A stretch of DNA of 64,000 nt from Candidatus Gastranaerophilales bacterium (GCA_944324905.1 CALUYB010000004.1:79291-143290); one strand, 5' to 3'; positions 27,130-36,619 are shown, counted from the first letter of the stretch. Notes: a model not told the origin generated them from the sequence alone. Translations and numbers: made by a program.

Positions 27130-28736
27130 AAGTTTTCTGTTCTTTCAATAAGCTGACAGCCGTCTTTTGAATAAATTGAAACAACGTTTTTGCCATTGTG
27201 TTTAGAGTGGTAAAGCGCGGTGTCTGCTGAATTTATAAGCGTTTTTGGGTCAATGCCGTCATATGGGTATTGAGCAACACCAATACTTGTTGTAGGTGAA
27301 ATTGTAGTAGTTTCATTTGCTGCAACAGTAATTTTTGAAATATTTTTTCTCAAACGCTCTGCTATAACAACAGCGTCCTCTTTTGTTGTTTCAGGTAAAA
27401 TTACAACAAATTCTTCGCCACCGTAACGCGCCGGGATGTCTATTTTCCTTACAGTTTCTGCTATAACGCGCGATAGCTCTCTTAAAATTTGGTCACCTAT
27501 CAAGTGTCCGTAAGTATCGTTGACATTTTTAAAGTTATCTATATCAAGCATTACAAGTGACATATCACGCTTATATCTCGCGCAACGACGGATTTCATTT
27601 TCAAGCAAGGTGTAAAAATGACGATAAATATAAAGCTTTGTAAGACCGTCTTTTGTAGCCAGTTCGTATAATTTTGCGTTATCAATTGCAATAGCTGCCT
27701 GATTTGCAAGAGATGTCATAAACTCTAAATCTTTTTGATTAAAAAGTTTGCCGTTTTTCTTATTTGTAATGTTAATAACACCAATTGCTTCACCTTTTGC
27801 AATTAGCGGCACACACAAAAGAGAGTGTGTATTTGTTAAAATATCTTTTACAATAAAGCGCGGATCAGCAGAACCAAGGTTTGTAATAATCGGCTTTCTC
27901 TCTAAAAATACCATGCCTGCAACGCCTTCGCCTGCTTTTATTTTAGAACACTGAATAATACCGTTATTTATACCTTCTTCTACCTTTTTATCTTGCAGAC
28001 CGTAAACAACCCTTACTTGCAGGGAGTTTTGAGAATAATCATAAAGCATTAGCGAGCCTTTTTCAGCCTCTAGGGTGTCAATTGCCTTAGATAAAATAAC
28101 CTGTAAAAGACGTTTCAAATCGTCGATAAAATTAACCGCTTGAGAAATATTATAAAGAATAGAAATATTATAAAGTGATTTTTGCAATTTTATTATTTCA
28201 TGTTCTTTTTTTAAATCGTTTAAAAACTTACCTATAATAGGCTCAATATAGTCAAAAGCAATGTTTAGAGTTTCTCTTTGCTCAGGGGTCAATGTGCTAA
28301 ATGTATCACTTTCACCTATAAAACAAAAACACACAGGCACGCCGTTTGAGAAAAATGCTCTTAAATACCTTGTCCTGAGTTTTTCAAGCCCGTTCTTTTC
28401 CCAAAAAGATGCAAATAAAACATCCCCATGTTCATTTTTTGCATCAATTATTTTACCTTCGTTTATTGCACTTAAAAAGGCTTCATTGTCTTGTTCAGAT
28501 TCAAAACACTCATCAACTCTTGCATTTTGAGCAGTTACAACACTTTTAAAAATTTGCCCCTCTAACACATAGAAAGAAATATTTTGATTGTTTATAACTT
28601 TTACAATGTAGTCTGACATTTTTTTCAACAAGTCATGTACACTTGATGACTGGTTTGCAATAGTACTTATATCAAACATTCTGTTCAAGTGGACTACATT
28701 ATTTTCAATATTAGATATTTCGTTATCGTTTGACAT
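27126..28736 (-). CDS. GAF-GGDEF diguanylate cyclase
   Basis: The 536-residue regulator has an N-terminal unrecognised sensory half, a canonical GAF domain (about residues 190-345, with CSKIKAGEGVAGMVF and SLLCVPLIAKGEAIGVINITN) and a C-terminal GGDEF domain with intact ARYGGEEFVVILPE, preceded by DIDNFKNVNDTYGH. It should synthesise cyclic di-GMP in response to a ligand bound by the GAF domain. No membrane segment is seen, so it is cytosolic. Unlike the other GGDEF protein here it lacks HD-GYP. It is a single gene, divergent from a methyltransferase gene. Confidence 0.9.
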   Translation of the reverse strand: MSNDNEISNIENNVVHLNRMFDISTIANQSSSVHDLLKKMSDYIVKVINNQNISFYVLEGQIFKSVVTAQNARVDECFESEQDNEAFLSAINEGKIIDAKNEHGDVLFASFWEKNGLEKLRTRYLRAFFSNGVPVCFCFIGESDTFSTLTPEQRETLNIAFDYIEPIIGKFLNDLKKEHEIIKLQKSLYNISILYNISQAVNFIDDLKRLLQVILSKAIDTLEAEKGSLMLYDYSQNSLQVRVVYGLQDKKVEEGINNGIIQCSKIKAGEGVAGMVFLERKPIITNLGSADPRFIVKDILTNTHSLLCVPLIAKGEAIGVINITNKKNGKLFNQKDLEFMTSLANQAAIAIDNAKLYELATKDGLTKLYIYRHFYTLLENEIRRCARYKRDMSLVMLDIDNFKNVNDTYGHLIGDQILRELSRVIAETVRKIDIPARYGGEEFVVILPETTKEDAVVIAERLRKNISKITVAANETTTISPTTSIGVAQYPYDGIDPKTLINSADTALYHSKHNGKNVVSIYSKDGCQLIERTENF

Positions 28737-28830
28737 AGTTGCCTAAAAATAAACTCTGGTAATATTATAGAATAATATGTGGTAAAATACAATTTTAGAA
28801 GGCACTAAAATACACAATTCGGAGGATATA

Positions 28831-29697
28831 TTGAGCGATATTTGTAAAAACTGGACACAATGGCTTAGTCAAACTCGCTTTGCACATATGAATGAAGTGC
28901 AAATTCAGCAAACTTTCAACTGGCTTTTTGCCCTTAGGGATATTGTAATATCAAAAGCAAATATAAAAGCAGGAGATAAAGTAATAGACATTGGCTGCGG
29001 CAGCGGTCTTTTGGCCTTTGGAGTAATAGAAAAATTTAAAGACAGCGTCGATATAATATTTTCTGATAAATTTGAAGATTGCCTTGAGGAGTGTAAAAAA
29101 CTTTTATCCCAGTGCGATGTACCTAATAAAGCAACATTTTTGCAAAGTGACTGTCTTGATATAAAATTGCCTGATTTTAGTGTAGACAAAGCAATGACGC
29201 GCTCAGTACTTGTACATATTGTAGACAAGCAAAAAGCAATTAATGAAATTTACAGAATTTTAAAAAAAGGCGGTACTTACAGTGCTTTTGAACCCATAAT
29301 AAAATCAAACACAAGATACCACGAGCTTACAAGCCCTGATGAAATAACAGACTGGCAAGCTTTTAAAGAGGCTGAGGATGATTTTATGAGCGATATAAAT
29401 GACCCTCTAACAAATTTTGATGCACAATCAATAGCTCAAAACCTTGATATCGCAGGTTTTTCTGATGGAGATATTGATGTTCAGGATACCCCATCAACTT
29501 ATGTTGCACAAAAAGACTCTATTATAAAATGGTTCGACAGCGCACCAAGTCCCGATAGACCAACATCAAGAGAAAGATTTTTAAAATACTTTGATGAAAA
29601 AAAAGTAAATAATTACATTCTTGAGGTCCAAAAAGCTCTGGGCGGCAAGACAATAACAGTAAATTCTAAAACTATTTTCATAAGAGCAACAAAATGA
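28831..29697 (+). CDS. Class I SAM-dependent methyltransferase
   Basis: The 288-residue protein has a Rossmann-type methyltransferase core: VIDIGCGSGLLAFGV (motif I, about residues 51-65), IIFSDKFEDCLEEC (motif II), then LHI-type VLVHIVDKQKAINEIYRILKKGGTYSAFEP. The architecture matches the Methyltransf_11/25 group acting on small molecules or lipids; the substrate is unknown. The start is a TTG with GGAGG at ideal spacing. It overlaps ylxR by four bases (ATGA), so the two are translated together. Confidence 0.82.
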   Translation: MSDICKNWTQWLSQTRFAHMNEVQIQQTFNWLFALRDIVISKANIKAGDKVIDIGCGSGLLAFGVIEKFKDSVDIIFSDKFEDCLEECKKLLSQCDVPNKATFLQSDCLDIKLPDFSVDKAMTRSVLVHIVDKQKAINEIYRILKKGGTYSAFEPIIKSNTRYHELTSPDEITDWQAFKEAEDDFMSDINDPLTNFDAQSIAQNLDIAGFSDGDIDVQDTPSTYVAQKDSIIKWFDSAPSPDRPTSRERFLKYFDEKKVNNYILEVQKALGGKTITVNSKTIFIRATK

Positions 29698-29945
29698 AAC
29701 AAAGAAAATGCCAAGGTTGTAAACAAACAAAAGACGCGGATTTAATGTATAAAATTACGCGCGAACATAAAAGCGGAAAGATTTTTTTAAACCCAAGCTC
29801 AAAAATTTTAGGCAGAAGTGCTTACGTATGCAAAAATAAGGATTGTATAAAAACAATGCTTAAGAAAAAAGCACTTAAAAATGCTCTAAAATCAAGCGAA
29901 CTGAGCGAAATAGAGCAAGAGCTTTTAAGTATTATTGAGAGCTAA
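29694..29945 (+). CDS. ylxR: YlxR family RNA-binding protein
   Basis: The 83-residue protein matches the YlxR (DUF448) family: paired Cys in RKCQGCKQTK, then GRSAYVCKNKDC and the basic tail KKKALKNALKSS. These small proteins are usually encoded between nusA and infB and bind RNA or RNase P components. Here it follows a methyltransferase gene with a four-base overlap and lies away from nusA/infB, which is unusual. Its 3' end overlaps the convergent GH57 gene by 21 bases. Confidence 0.85.
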   Translation: MKQRKCQGCKQTKDADLMYKITREHKSGKIFLNPSSKILGRSAYVCKNKDCIKTMLKKKALKNALKSSELSEIEQELLSIIES

Positions 29946-32189
29946 AAGCACATCTTGCGGGTAAATTTCATTTATTATTCCGCCGGTTGCGCTCACGACG
30001 CAAAATTCAACAGGTGTATTTTCTTCAAGCCCTAAATCTTTATAAGAAATTTTAAGCTCAATAACATCCCTGTAAGCGTATTCATCTTGCTTCATAAGCT
30101 TCATTTGCCACAAACCGCCTGAAATCGCAAAACTTAAAACAGGTGGCAGCATATCATTTTTATTAAAAGCAAACATTATTTCATGAGAAAAACCATTTTT
30201 TGCACTGGGGTAAATATTACTTGTCCTTGAAACCACCCTTAGCGGCGATAAAACACTTTGCATAGGGCTTCTTAGGTATATATGAATTTGATTTTTAATA
30301 AAATGATTTGTTTTTGAAACTGTTTGACGATTTATTTCAAATTTAAAATATAGATTTTCGCTATCGCAACCATAGTAAATACCTTTTATGGATTTCATTT
30401 TTGAAAATGTCGGAGAATCAGGTAAGAAAATATACCCCGCATTTTCCCACTCGTCAAAAACTTCATCAACCAAACCGTCAATTTTTGGACTAATGTGACC
30501 TATTGCCTGCCTTATGGGCTTGCCTACCATTGAAATTAACGGAATATTCAAGTACTCGGGAATTTCTTTAGAAAATATCCTGTAGACATTTCTCAATCTT
30601 TCGCGGAATAAATAGTCGAAAATAATGTCACTGCCTGACTCGTTGGGTTCACCATACCACCAAAACCAGTCTGACCCTTCTGCGATAAAAATTTCTTCCC
30701 TTGCTTCATAAATTGCCTTATTTGCTTTTGCTTTTTGAATATTAGACTTTGCGGATGACAAAATTTCCTTTGAAAAAGCTTCAAAGTCTTCCTTAGTCTG
30801 GTTTAAATATCTCCAAGCAACGTTTTTTGTAGGTTCGCCTACCCAAAGTTCAAAATTTCTGTTAATCCAAGAGCCTGAGGCAATTTTTGGCAAGTCTTCA
30901 GGCTGAGATTTTTCAATAAAATCGCTCACAAGGGTGGTGTTTAACGTTTCATCTTCTTCAATTAAACGATAAAGAGCATTTAAAAATTCCTCTCCATCGT
31001 TTTGGTAACTCTCCCAACAGTTTTCACCATCCATTGCAATAGTTAAAAGGTGGTTTTCCTTTGGAGAATTTTGCAATTTATTTTGTATGGTTTTGATTTT
31101 TTCATACAAATCATTCGCCGCAACCTCACCGTCATAACTGCCGTAGCCAAAACCCACAAGGTTTGCAAAAAGTGAGTCTGCAAAGATTATATTAGTTTTG
31201 TTTTTATCCTTTTTAAAGGCGTAATTTACACAAAGTGCAAAGGGGTCTTCCAGATTTCCCTCAAAATCCCTTGCAAATTCGCGCCCAATACTTTGAGATA
31301 AAATGCCTTCATCCAAAACAGTCCAATCAATGCCAAAATGAGAAAGCAAATTCATTGTTTTTTTGCTTACACATTGTTCTGAAAGCCACATGCCACGCGG
31401 ACGTTTACCAAAAATTTCCTCAAATTTATCGAGCGCGCGCGCAACTTGTTCTTTTGCGTCTTTAACCCCACCTATAAGGGCATTTGGCAGATTTTCGCTA
31501 TAGGGGTAATTGCTTTCCCTCAAGTTAATCAACAAAGGCAAAATCGGGTGATAATAAGGGTTTGTAGAAATTTCAATCTTACCTTTGTCCTGATATTTTT
31601 TATAAGTCGGCAAAATATCTTTAATTATTTGAAGCTGTATTTCATAGATTTTTTGCCTGTCTTCAAGGGTGAAATCTTTTTCTTTGTCTAATAAATAATC
31701 AAGCCCTTCATAATGGTGTTTAAACCTTTTATCAATCCAACAAAGGGTGAAATTTGCCATAATATCGGCATAGTCTTGATCTGAAAAGCTGTCTATAAGC
31801 GAGGTTTTAGTATCACAACGAGATCTTCTTTCGCTTAATTGGGCGTAATATGGACGCGATAAAAGCATATTTGAGTAATTAACATCAAAGAAATTTTCTA
31901 ATATAAAAAGTTTGTCATCGCGGTCAAGGTCTTTTATATCGCACAAAAGTAATTTCAAATGAATGTCTTTTGCGCCTTGAATATACTTTTCAATGGAATC
32001 AACAAGAACAGGCGAAATATTAAAATTTAGCTTTATGTTTTTAAAATCTTCAAGCCTTGTGAGCATGTCCAGATAGTCTTTTGTGGCGTGCAATCTCACC
32101 CATGGCATTAAAAAATCACCCTGAGCATTCTCTTGATAAGAAGGCTGGTGAAAGTGCCAAACAAAAGCAATATTCAACTTTTTGACCAT
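29925..32189 (-). CDS. GH57 family alpha-amylase/glucanotransferase-like enzyme
   Basis: The 754-residue enzyme acts on alpha-glucans by a retaining mechanism. Family motifs are clear: N-terminal FVWHFHQPSYQ (HxHQP), nucleophile region RGMWLSEQCVS and acid/substrate region AMDGENCWE. A C-terminal beta-rich domain (about residues 520-750, starting near WFWWYGEPNESGSD) is typical of the long GH57 (COG1449-type) proteins. No signal peptide is present, so it is probably intracellular, working on glycogen-like stores. It lies downstream of a terminator and is transcribed alone. A TATAAT about 35 bases upstream may be its promoter. Confidence 0.88.
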   Translation of the reverse strand: MVKKLNIAFVWHFHQPSYQENAQGDFLMPWVRLHATKDYLDMLTRLEDFKNIKLNFNISPVLVDSIEKYIQGAKDIHLKLLLCDIKDLDRDDKLFILENFFDVNYSNMLLSRPYYAQLSERRSRCDTKTSLIDSFSDQDYADIMANFTLCWIDKRFKHHYEGLDYLLDKEKDFTLEDRQKIYEIQLQIIKDILPTYKKYQDKGKIEISTNPYYHPILPLLINLRESNYPYSENLPNALIGGVKDAKEQVARALDKFEEIFGKRPRGMWLSEQCVSKKTMNLLSHFGIDWTVLDEGILSQSIGREFARDFEGNLEDPFALCVNYAFKKDKNKTNIIFADSLFANLVGFGYGSYDGEVAANDLYEKIKTIQNKLQNSPKENHLLTIAMDGENCWESYQNDGEEFLNALYRLIEEDETLNTTLVSDFIEKSQPEDLPKIASGSWINRNFELWVGEPTKNVAWRYLNQTKEDFEAFSKEILSSAKSNIQKAKANKAIYEAREEIFIAEGSDWFWWYGEPNESGSDIIFDYLFRERLRNVYRIFSKEIPEYLNIPLISMVGKPIRQAIGHISPKIDGLVDEVFDEWENAGYIFLPDSPTFSKMKSIKGIYYGCDSENLYFKFEINRQTVSKTNHFIKNQIHIYLRSPMQSVLSPLRVVSRTSNIYPSAKNGFSHEIMFAFNKNDMLPPVLSFAISGGLWQMKLMKQDEYAYRDVIELKISYKDLGLEENTPVEFCVVSATGGIINEIYPQDVLLALNNT

Positions 32190-32232
32190 ATTTCGCTCTT
32201 AAATAAACCGTTACTTTTCTATTATACTAGCT

Positions 32233-32260
32233 AAAAAGCCCACTTGTTAATGGGCTTTTT
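32233..32260 (-). terminator. Rho-independent terminator after the small tagged-protein genes
   Basis: AAAAAGCCCA and TGGGCTTTTT form a 10-bp stem with an eight-base loop. It lies 29 bases after the stop at 32289 and before the GH57 gene. Confidence 0.8.
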
Positions 32261-32288
32261 AGTTGATTTATTTGTGATTAACAAATAA

Positions 32289-32651
32289 TTATCTTTCGGG
32301 GTTTGATTTTGTTACAATGTCGTAAATTTCTTTAATAGCAAAACCGCCTGCAACTACTGCTGTAAGCGCTGCAGCAGCAAATTTAACGCCTTTTGCACCT
32401 TTGTGTTCGCTTACAAACTTTGCGCCTGTTTGTTTTGCCTTTTTAAAACTGTTTTTTAAAATTTTTCCTGCTGCTTTTGCGCCGTCAGCAACTTTAGAAC
32501 CAACAGTTCTTATAATGCCTTTTGTAGCGGTTTTAGCGCCTTCAACTTTTTCTTTGTTTAATTTTATTTTTTTACCGAAAGCAACATCATTATTTCTGGG
32601 AACTTGTCTTCTTCCCAATGTAGCGCTTGAATTTAGTGCTTGAATGTTCAT
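32289..32651 (-). CDS. Small basic tagged protein with C-terminal hydrophobic segment
   Basis: The 120-residue, very basic protein begins MNIQALNSSATLGRRQV and carries NNDVAFGKK near residue 20-28, a version of the shared N-terminal motif. The middle is Lys/Ala/Gly-rich (repeated KAAGK/GAK words), and residues about 90-110 (FAAAALTAVVAGGFAIKEI) form one hydrophobic helix. No family is recognised. It is cotranscribed after the 217-residue tagged protein, 20 bases away, and followed by a terminator. It may bind nucleic acid or membranes; this is not established. Confidence 0.6.
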   Translation of the reverse strand: MNIQALNSSATLGRRQVPRNNDVAFGKKIKLNKEKVEGAKTATKGIIRTVGSKVADGAKAAGKILKNSFKKAKQTGAKFVSEHKGAKGVKFAAAALTAVVAGGFAIKEIYDIVTKSNPER

Positions 32652-32671
32652 TATATTTCCTTTCGATTTTA

Positions 32672-33325
32672 TTATTCAGGTAAAATATCAACCCCGGGGA
32701 TCGCATTTACAACTTTTGTAAGGTCGCCCAATGCATCTTTTAGGGTATGTTCTTTTTGTGTTTCATCAGCAATATCACCGGCTTCGCGACCTGCAAGAAC
32801 AGCAGCGCCAACCGCAATTGCAGTATCCGCAACGTCACCGCCTGTTTCAATGCCTGCTTGTTTAAGCCCGTTTATTACTTTGTTTCCGTTTTTATCACCA
32901 AAAACTTTTATAGCAACTCTTTTTATAATTGTGCCATCGCCCTTGCTTGCAATTTTAGAAGATTCTTTTTGCATTTCGTTGCCAATTTGGTTAATACCTT
33001 CGCTGCTTACCTTTTTACCTAGCTTTGCAAATTTACCTGCAACCCTGCTTGTTGCAGTTGCTACTCCATGTCTTAGTTTGGGCGCAACTTTCTTGAAAGA
33101 CAATGCAGCAGCAGCAAAACTTGCAGCTGAAACAACAAAATTTATTGTCTTTCTACCGGTTTCAGTTTTTTTAAGTTTACCATCCAATATGTCAGCTACA
33201 GCCTCAGGCTTAATTGCAAAGTCATCACCTTCATTGTTCTCTAAGCGCATTGCGCGTTCCTCAAGAGCTTCTGGTGTCAACCTGCCTGATGTAAAATTAA
33301 CATTTTTGATACTTTGTACTTGCAT
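32672..33325 (-). CDS. Tagged membrane-associated protein of unknown function
   Basis: I place the start at 33325, where AGGAT lies seven bases upstream and the protein begins MQVQSIKNVNFTSGRLT, the shared tag. The longer frame from 33424 has no such support. The 217 residues include hydrophobic Ala-rich stretches near 60-80 and 170-190, the second followed by an acidic C-terminus. A Lys/Gly-rich middle part contains a KVFGDKNGNKVINGL segment. No family was recognised. It is first in a two-gene operon with the small basic tagged protein. Confidence 0.65.
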   Translation of the reverse strand: MQVQSIKNVNFTSGRLTPEALEERAMRLENNEGDDFAIKPEAVADILDGKLKKTETGRKTINFVVSAASFAAAALSFKKVAPKLRHGVATATSRVAGKFAKLGKKVSSEGINQIGNEMQKESSKIASKGDGTIIKRVAIKVFGDKNGNKVINGLKQAGIETGGDVADTAIAVGAAVLAGREAGDIADETQKEHTLKDALGDLTKVVNAIPGVDILPE

Positions 33326-33451
33326 TTTTTTAATCCTAACCTTACACTTGTGGAAAGTCTGTAAATATATTTTTTTGCTATCATAGCTAAAAATTTTACA
33401 AAAATTTACAAACCTACCAACCAAGCATAAAGATTATACAACAAATTTCAT

Positions 33452-34672
33452 CTATTTAAAATACTTTTTATTAACTAGCTCATCAGGCAAAAATTGCTGA
33501 TAAACATCAGGCGCGTCATGCGTGTAAATATAATCCACACCAAAACCGTATTTTGAGGCGTCTTTATAGTGCGCGTCCCTTAAATGCAGCGGCGGCTTAA
33601 AATCAAGCCCGTTTTTAATATCTGAGATAGCCTCATCAATAGCACAAATTGCTCGATTAGATTTTTTAGCTCTTGCAACGAATTCCGTTGCTTGCGCAAG
33701 TGCAATGCGTCCTTCAGGCATTCCAAGGTGCTCTACCGCTCGCAATGCTGCCTCAGCTATTAAAAGTGCGCGAAAATCAGCATTTCCAACATCTTCTGAG
33801 GCCACGACCAAAAGTCTGCGCGCAATAAATCGCGGATCTTCGCCTGATACAAGCATTTTTGCAAGGTAGTAAATCGCAGCGTCAGCATCAGAACCCCTTA
33901 GTGACTTTTGATAAGCGCTTGCAAGGTCATAGTGTTCATCTATTCCATATTTTGCGGTTCTTTTTTGCAAAAGCGTTTCGATTATTTCCTTTGTAATTTC
34001 ACCCTTTGTTGCAAAATATGAATTTTCAACAGTATTGAGCGCAAATCTCGCGTCACCGCGCGACAATTTTGTAATTGTTTCTACAGCCTCATCGCTTACT
34101 TTAGCGCCTTGTGAGGGGTAAGTTTTCAGCAAATAATCATAACCTTTTTGAATAATTTTTCTTATGCTCAAATCATCAATAGGATTTAAAATTACAACCT
34201 GCGCACGAGATAAAAGTGCCGGTATAACTTGAAAAGATGGGTTTTCAGTAGTTGAGCCCATAAGGTGAAAAGTTCCGTTTTCAATGTGAGGCAAAAGTGC
34301 ATCCTGCTGGGTTTTTGAATATCTGTGAATTTCATCTATAAAAACAATAGTGCGCACACCTGTCCTAAGTGCTTCTTTAGCTGACGTTACGGCGTCTTTT
34401 ACATCTTTTACCCCTGATGTTACAGCAGAAAGTTCAATAAAATTCGCATTATGATAATTAGCAATAAGTCTTGCAAGAGTTGTTTTTCCGCACCCCGGAG
34501 GCCCCCAGAGAATAAAAGAAAAAAGTCTTTTTGCCATAATTAAATTATAAATAGGCGAATTTTGCGAGATGACATTTGTTTGCCCTAAATATTCATCCAG
34601 CGTTTTAGGGCGCAAAATCTCGGCAAGCGGCATTTGTTTATTACTATCTTCTAGCGCATCAAATAAATTCAT
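33452..34672 (-). CDS. rarA: Replication-associated recombination protein A (MgsA/RarA AAA+ ATPase)
   Basis: RarA is a clamp-loader-like AAA+ ATPase acting at stalled replication forks. The 406-residue product starts MNLFDALEDSNKQMPLAEIL, followed by RPKTLDEYLGQ, Walker A WGPPGCGKTTLARL, Walker B TIVFIDEIHRYSKTQQDALL, sensor GSTTENPSF, and the C-terminal tetramerisation part with HYDLASAYQKSLRGSDADAA. Length and order match the family. Its ATG is only 14 bases from the divergent solute-binding-protein ATG; TAGAAT sits six bases upstream, so the message is predicted to be leaderless. Confidence 0.94.
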   Translation of the reverse strand: MNLFDALEDSNKQMPLAEILRPKTLDEYLGQTNVISQNSPIYNLIMAKRLFSFILWGPPGCGKTTLARLIANYHNANFIELSAVTSGVKDVKDAVTSAKEALRTGVRTIVFIDEIHRYSKTQQDALLPHIENGTFHLMGSTTENPSFQVIPALLSRAQVVILNPIDDLSIRKIIQKGYDYLLKTYPSQGAKVSDEAVETITKLSRGDARFALNTVENSYFATKGEITKEIIETLLQKRTAKYGIDEHYDLASAYQKSLRGSDADAAIYYLAKMLVSGEDPRFIARRLLVVASEDVGNADFRALLIAEAALRAVEHLGMPEGRIALAQATEFVARAKKSNRAICAIDEAISDIKNGLDFKPPLHLRDAHYKDASKYGFGVDYIYTHDAPDVYQQFLPDELVNKKYFK

Positions 34673-34686
34673 AGTATAATTCTACC
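34673..34686. promoter_or_regulatory. Fourteen-base divergent promoter region between rarA and a solute-binding protein gene
   Basis: The whole gap is AGTATAATTCTACC. On the plus strand TATAAT (34675-34680) lies six bases before the ATG at 34687; on the minus strand TAGAAT (34684-34679) lies six bases before the rarA ATG. The two boxes overlap by two bases, and any -35 elements must lie inside the opposite coding sequences. Confidence 0.55.
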
Positions 34687-35928
34687 ATGATTAAAAAGTT
34701 TTTTTTGATAGTATTAGTAATCTTTTGTGCTTTAGTTTTTTGGTATTACTGGGCAAAAAATAAAAACAGACAAAATGAATTTACCATTTGGACAATTCAG
34801 CTAAAACCTGTTGCACAAGAGGTGATTGAGGAAAATATTTCTTACTTTCAACAAATTCACCCGGGAGTTAAAATAACTTGGGTAGATATACCAATAGCTG
34901 AGGCTCAAAAAAGAACGCTTGCTGCGGTTTTAGGCAAAAATCCACCTGATTTAATAAACCTAAATCCTGATTTTTCGGTAATTTTAGCCCAAAGGGGTGC
35001 GCTTGACTATTTTAGCGAAGACGAAGGGAAAAAATTTATACCCTCAACAGTAGATATGCTGAGGTATAATGGCAAAATCTTTGCCCTGCCTTTTTATGCG
35101 ACAAGCTCAGTTACCCTGTACAATAAAAAATTATATAATTCTTGCGGATATGAAAACCCGCCAAAAACCTATGAAGAATTGGCAAATTATGCACAAAATT
35201 TAAAAAATTGCACAGGAATTTACCCTCTTGCAATAAACTTAAATGAAAATGACTCGCTGGCAAAAATTTTAAACAAATACAACATCACAACATTTGAAAA
35301 TGAAGAAGAAACAGCACGCGCCATTTCTGTATACAAAATGTTTAACGATTTATACAAAAAAAATCTTATCTCAAAAGATACTTTGACTATAAATCATCGC
35401 GAAATGGCTGAAAAGTATATGTCAGGCAATGCGCTTTTTGTAGTTTTGGGGTCAAATTTTTTAAACATGGTAAAAGAAAATGCGCCTCAAATATACCCTC
35501 AGTCTGATATTTCGGCACAGCTTTTAGGGGATAGTCAAAAGTATGACGTTGCGCTAATGAATTTTGTAATACCTAAATACGCAAAACATAAAGCTTTAGC
35601 GCATGAATTTGTAAATATTTTAACAGGGGAAGACGCGCAAATAAAACTTGCAAAGCTTACAAATGTCATTCCTGTTAACAAAGAAGCGCTTAAAAACGAA
35701 TATTTTAGTGAATGTTCTTCTGATTTAATTGCAAAAGCAAGGTGCGAGAGTATAAAACAGCTTGAAAACTCAGGCAATAAAGACTTTGGAGTACAAAACA
35801 AAAAAGAAATAAATGATGCAATTAATAAAACTGCTGAAACAATTTTGCTTGATAATTCGGTTACGGAAAAATCAATTGAAAACAAAGTAAAAGAGCTTGC
35901 AAACACTATTAAAAGGCTTAAAGGCTAG
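34687..35928 (+). CDS. Extracellular solute-binding protein, sugar ABC transporter type
   Basis: The 413-residue protein has an N-terminal hydrophobic segment (residues 4-21) without a clear lipobox, so it is probably anchored or secreted. It then follows the family-1 solute-binding pattern: FTIWTIQLKP, VKITWVDIP, NPPDLINLNPDF, LPFYATSSVTLYNKKLY, and a C-terminal hinge with HEFVNILTGEDAQ. It would capture a sugar or oligosaccharide. No permease or ATPase gene is nearby, so it is an orphan. The predicted start has a -10 box six bases upstream and no Shine-Dalgarno. Confidence 0.85.
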   Translation: MIKKFFLIVLVIFCALVFWYYWAKNKNRQNEFTIWTIQLKPVAQEVIEENISYFQQIHPGVKITWVDIPIAEAQKRTLAAVLGKNPPDLINLNPDFSVILAQRGALDYFSEDEGKKFIPSTVDMLRYNGKIFALPFYATSSVTLYNKKLYNSCGYENPPKTYEELANYAQNLKNCTGIYPLAINLNENDSLAKILNKYNITTFENEEETARAISVYKMFNDLYKKNLISKDTLTINHREMAEKYMSGNALFVVLGSNFLNMVKENAPQIYPQSDISAQLLGDSQKYDVALMNFVIPKYAKHKALAHEFVNILTGEDAQIKLAKLTNVIPVNKEALKNEYFSECSSDLIAKARCESIKQLENSGNKDFGVQNKKEINDAINKTAETILLDNSVTEKSIENKVKELANTIKRLKG

Positions 35929-36619
35929 CTTTTTCACCGTTTTTAATTTTATCTAAAGTCTTTTTAGAGCCTTCATGTTCTTTTGAAAGTTCTAAAACAA
36001 AGTCAATTGCTTCCATATCGCGCTTAACAGCTTCTTTTAGTGCCATGACCTCGCTATAGCTTAGCTCTTGAGCTTTTTTAGAATCTGAAAACTCAAAAAC
36101 TCTTTTAAATTTTTCCTGCGATGCCTCATCATACCCCGGTAAACCCATTTTGTAGGCATACCATTTATGAAATTGATGTGACATAACATAAATATTAAGC
36201 GGCAAATCTCTTAAAACAAACATTTCAGGTGTCTTAAAAGATATTTTTTTATTTAAAACTAAATTCAAATAAAGTGCTTCAAGTCCGCTTTTTGGAGTAA
36301 TAAAACCCTCTTGCTCGTTTGCATAAGACAAAATTTTATCAGCATAAGGGATTTTAACCACTTTTGTACCCGATTTTTCAACATATTCAAGCAGTTTTTC
36401 AGGTGTTTTTATGTTCTTTTTAACAATTTGTTTTACTTTTTCTCTCAAAAGTTGGGATTTCTTTTGATTTTTTGCATCAAGCGACATTGTAGCAAAAGAT
36501 GTAATATGAGAGCTTGATGTGCCATTTGAATAAGAATACAAATTGCCCTTTGGCAGCTCATATGCCTTTTGCTGCATTTTAAATACTAAATTTAATATAA
36601 TTCTTAAAAATTTCCTCAT
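35918..36619 (-). CDS. Hypothetical protein
   Basis: The 233-residue protein is basic and mostly helical, with no membrane segment beyond a weakly hydrophobic first 12 residues. No family was recognised. Starts at 36619 (MRKFLRI) and 36577 (MQQKAYEL) are both possible; neither has a Shine-Dalgarno, and both follow AT-rich -10-like sequence, so I keep the longer form. A YKMGLPGYDEASQEKFKRV segment looks conserved-like, but its role is unknown. It overlaps the convergent solute-binding gene by 11 bases. Confidence 0.5.
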   Translation of the reverse strand: MRKFLRIILNLVFKMQQKAYELPKGNLYSYSNGTSSSHITSFATMSLDAKNQKKSQLLREKVKQIVKKNIKTPEKLLEYVEKSGTKVVKIPYADKILSYANEQEGFITPKSGLEALYLNLVLNKKISFKTPEMFVLRDLPLNIYVMSHQFHKWYAYKMGLPGYDEASQEKFKRVFEFSDSKKAQELSYSEVMALKEAVKRDMEAIDFVLELSKEHEGSKKTLDKIKNGEKASL

